A DNA stretch of 64,000 bases, taken from contig NC_133490.1 in NCBI RefSeq assembly GCF_025370935.1, forward strand, positions 2,312,644 through 2,376,643, in the 5' to 3' direction. The notes below the pieces were generated by a model. That model ran no database searches. It was not told the DNA's origin and worked only from the letters and a program-made list of their open reading frames with translations. The DNA comes from Choristoneura fumiferana. Taxonomy: Eukaryota > Arthropoda > Insecta > Lepidoptera > Tortricidae. How positions within the stretch are numbered: the stretch's first letter is position 1; every line of letters starts with the position of its first letter. This document shows positions 62,502 to 64,000 of this stretch, in pieces. The translations under genes and the position numbers were made by a program.

Positions 62502-63485
62502 TTGCATAAAGGCAATCTAATCACTGCTAGGTCATCTTTCAAGGAAAACAAATGTGGCGTGCCGCAGGGAAGCATACTTGGGCCACTGCTATTCCTTCTT
62601 TACATAAATGATCTTCCAAATGTTACGAATCACAAATGTGTATTATTTGCAGATGACACCACAATTCTGTTCAAATGTAAGGATAAAGACCGTTTTGAAA
62701 ATGAAATAAATCTGGTAATTGGTGATGTGGTGGATTGGATGCATAAAAATAATCTGAAAGTTAACATCAGCAAAACCAAAGCGATTCAATTTAAAACTAG
62801 TAGAGGTCAGAAATTACCCCTAAATTTGACCTCTGCTGGTAACACAATACATTTGGTCGATTCTGCTGTTTTTCTAGGTATAACTCTTGATGAAAACTGC
62901 AATTGGAAAAAACACGCAGATCTGGTTTGTCTAAAAGTTAACCGCTTTGTTTTTGCTCTTCGTCGTTTGAGAAGGATTGCTTCCTTGCAGACAGCACTCA
63001 ATGCGTACCATGGATATGTTGCCTCGGTCTTGCGCTACGGCATCATATTCTGGGGCAACTGCACAGACATTGAAAGAGTGTTTAAGGCGCAAAAGAAATG
63101 CATCAGGGCATTGTGTGGTATTGGGACTAGAGAATCATGCCGACCTATGTTTAAACGGCTTAAAGTTCTCCCAGTAACTTGCATATACATAGCGGAAATG
63201 TGCATCTTTGTTAAAAACCACAGTGAGTATTTCACTTCAGTCTCACAATTCAATCCTGAGGCTAGGAGTTCGCGCAGATACAAATTGCTTGTTCCCAAAG
63301 ATAGACTAGCTCTGTGCCGCAGCAATGTGTACAGCATGGCTATAAAAATTTATAATAAGCTTCCGCTAACGCTTTTGTCAATGCCGCGAAATAAATTTAA
63401 AGGGGGCATATTACATTGGCTTGCTCTGCATAATTTTTATAATTTAAATGAGTATTTCGATAAAAGTTTGCGAGGCGAATCATAA
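62502..63485 (+). CDS. Reverse transcriptase, C-terminal part (partial)
   Basis: 327 codons of a non-LTR retrotransposon polymerase. RT motifs: GVPQGSILGPLLFLLYINDL (about residues 19-38), catalytic FADD (49-52), VVDWMHKNNLKVNISKTK (about 75-93) and LGITLDENCNWKKH (about 124-137). The C-terminal region ILRYG... / FWGNCTDIERVFKAQKKCIR (about 180-203), GTRESCRPMFKRLKVLP and YIAEMCIFVKN matches the protein at 2684-3181, placing both in one clade (Daphne/CR1-related is my guess). The endonuclease and the first catalytic Asp motif are missing, so it cannot work alone. The start at 62502 is a frame limit, not a real start codon. Confidence 0.88.
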   Translation: MHKGNLITARSSFKENKCGVPQGSILGPLLFLLYINDLPNVTNHKCVLFADDTTILFKCKDKDRFENEINLVIGDVVDWMHKNNLKVNISKTKAIQFKTSRGQKLPLNLTSAGNTIHLVDSAVFLGITLDENCNWKKHADLVCLKVNRFVFALRRLRRIASLQTALNAYHGYVASVLRYGIIFWGNCTDIERVFKAQKKCIRALCGIGTRESCRPMFKRLKVLPVTCIYIAEMCIFVKNHSEYFTSVSQFNPEARSSRRYKLLVPKDRLALCRSNVYSMAIKIYNKLPLTLLSMPRNKFKGGILHWLALHNFYNLNEYFDKSLRGES

Positions 63486-63950
63486 TGGTAACCAGAATAG
63501 AATTGAAATTCACTTTGATTATATATTTATTTAATTTACTAATTTTCTCCATATATTTTATAGTTTCTTTTCAATTAGATAATTTAAATTTCTGTAAACT
63601 TGACAGTGAATCAAGTTATTACTTATTCCCTTTTAATTTTGTCTTTAGTTCTGTAATTAATTTAAGTAAGTATTTCAGTAACAAATTGCGTTACACGTCA
63701 TAATTACAACTTAAATAAAATTGTATCTTACGTTATTAATGATGTTTCGTTTAAATTGACAATTTGGATTGTATTCATACTTAAATAATTGTGTTGTTGA
63801 CATTGAATTTAATTATTATTATCCTTGTTTCGTCTTATTTATATTCAACATTTTTTGCATGCCTACTCTTATAAGGTAATTGTCATCATTGAGACTATCA
63901 GTCTTATATACTTTTAACATCTCAACATGAACATGATGTTTTGCAAATAA

Positions 63951-64000
63951 ATTTCATTTCATTTCATTTCATTTCATTTCATTTCATTTCATTTCATTTC
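63951..64000 (+). repeat. (ATTTC)n tail
   Basis: Ten pentanucleotide units to the end of the window; the tail of the LINE 62500-64000. Confidence 0.97.

Larger units (their letters stand above)
62500..64000 (+). mobile_element. 5'-truncated LINE with (ATTTC)n tail
   Basis: Begins within the RT domain at about 62500 (an in-frame stop lies at 62481-62483), carries the 327-codon polymerase frame, an AT-rich 3' UTR (63486-63940), AATAAA at 63946-63951 and a (ATTTC)n tail that continues past the window end. The reading frame is undamaged, so the insertion is fairly recent. Confidence 0.85.

Overview
The window reads as repeat-saturated, AT-rich eukaryotic nuclear DNA, almost certainly from a lepidopteran (moth or butterfly). 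The reasons are the repeat families: tRNA-headed SINEs, LINE tails made of TTGAC, GATGAT or TTTC units, Helitron-like ends (ATTATAAATGCGAAAGT at the start and GCGGGCAACAGCTAGT at the end), foldback MITEs with TTA or TA target duplications, and RTE- and CR1-type reverse transcriptase remnants. There is no operon structure, no bacterial-style gene and no convincing multi-exon host gene. Most of the window looks like intergenic or intronic DNA built by nested transposon insertion.

The main coding object is a nearly full-length non-LTR retrotransposon on the minus strand at about 37.6-42.2 kb. ORF1 carries a PHD-like zinc finger, a coiled coil and an FP-protein-like C-terminal domain. ORF2 carries an APE-type endonuclease and a complete reverse transcriptase with YADD. 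One single-base frameshift in ORF1 and two in ORF2 explain the apparent fragments, so the copy looks young but broken. A second LINE, 5'-truncated but with an intact 327-codon reading frame, closes the window at 62.5-64.0 kb and ends in (ATTTC)n. Shorter LINE 3' ends of at least six further families are scattered from 0.5 to 60.6 kb.

Region by region: 0-8 kb holds LINE tails, SINEs and Helitron-like pieces. 8-12 kb has two 155-bp MITEs that differ at one base, and a TIR element with a SINE inside it. 12-19 kb is mostly unassigned DNA with a few LINE and Helitron-like pieces. 19-22 kb has two clear nests: a foldback element holding a LINE and a SINE, and a repeat holding a SINE that itself holds another SINE. 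22-29 kb has MITEs, an RTE C-terminus, a large foldback and a SINE arranged as a 121-bp head-to-head palindrome. 29-37 kb is low in features apart from RTE tails, a foldback at 36.2 kb and a possible TATA plus initiator promoter near 34.1 kb. 42-50 kb has more nested SINEs and LINEs. 50-57 kb has a 225-bp tandem duplication, Helitron-like remnants and two adjacent perfect hairpins at 56.2-56.4 kb. 57-62 kb has foldbacks and a PIF/Harbinger-like MITE.

The best candidates for non-transposon function are tentative: a possible gene start on the minus strand at 54.0-54.3 kb, with two in-phase exon pieces and a CTCF-like motif about 250 bp upstream; isolated microexon-like segments at 14.26 and 43.72 kb; and the long hairpins, which could be substrates for small-RNA processing if transcribed. 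Coordinates of repeat boundaries are approximate unless a target-site duplication is given.
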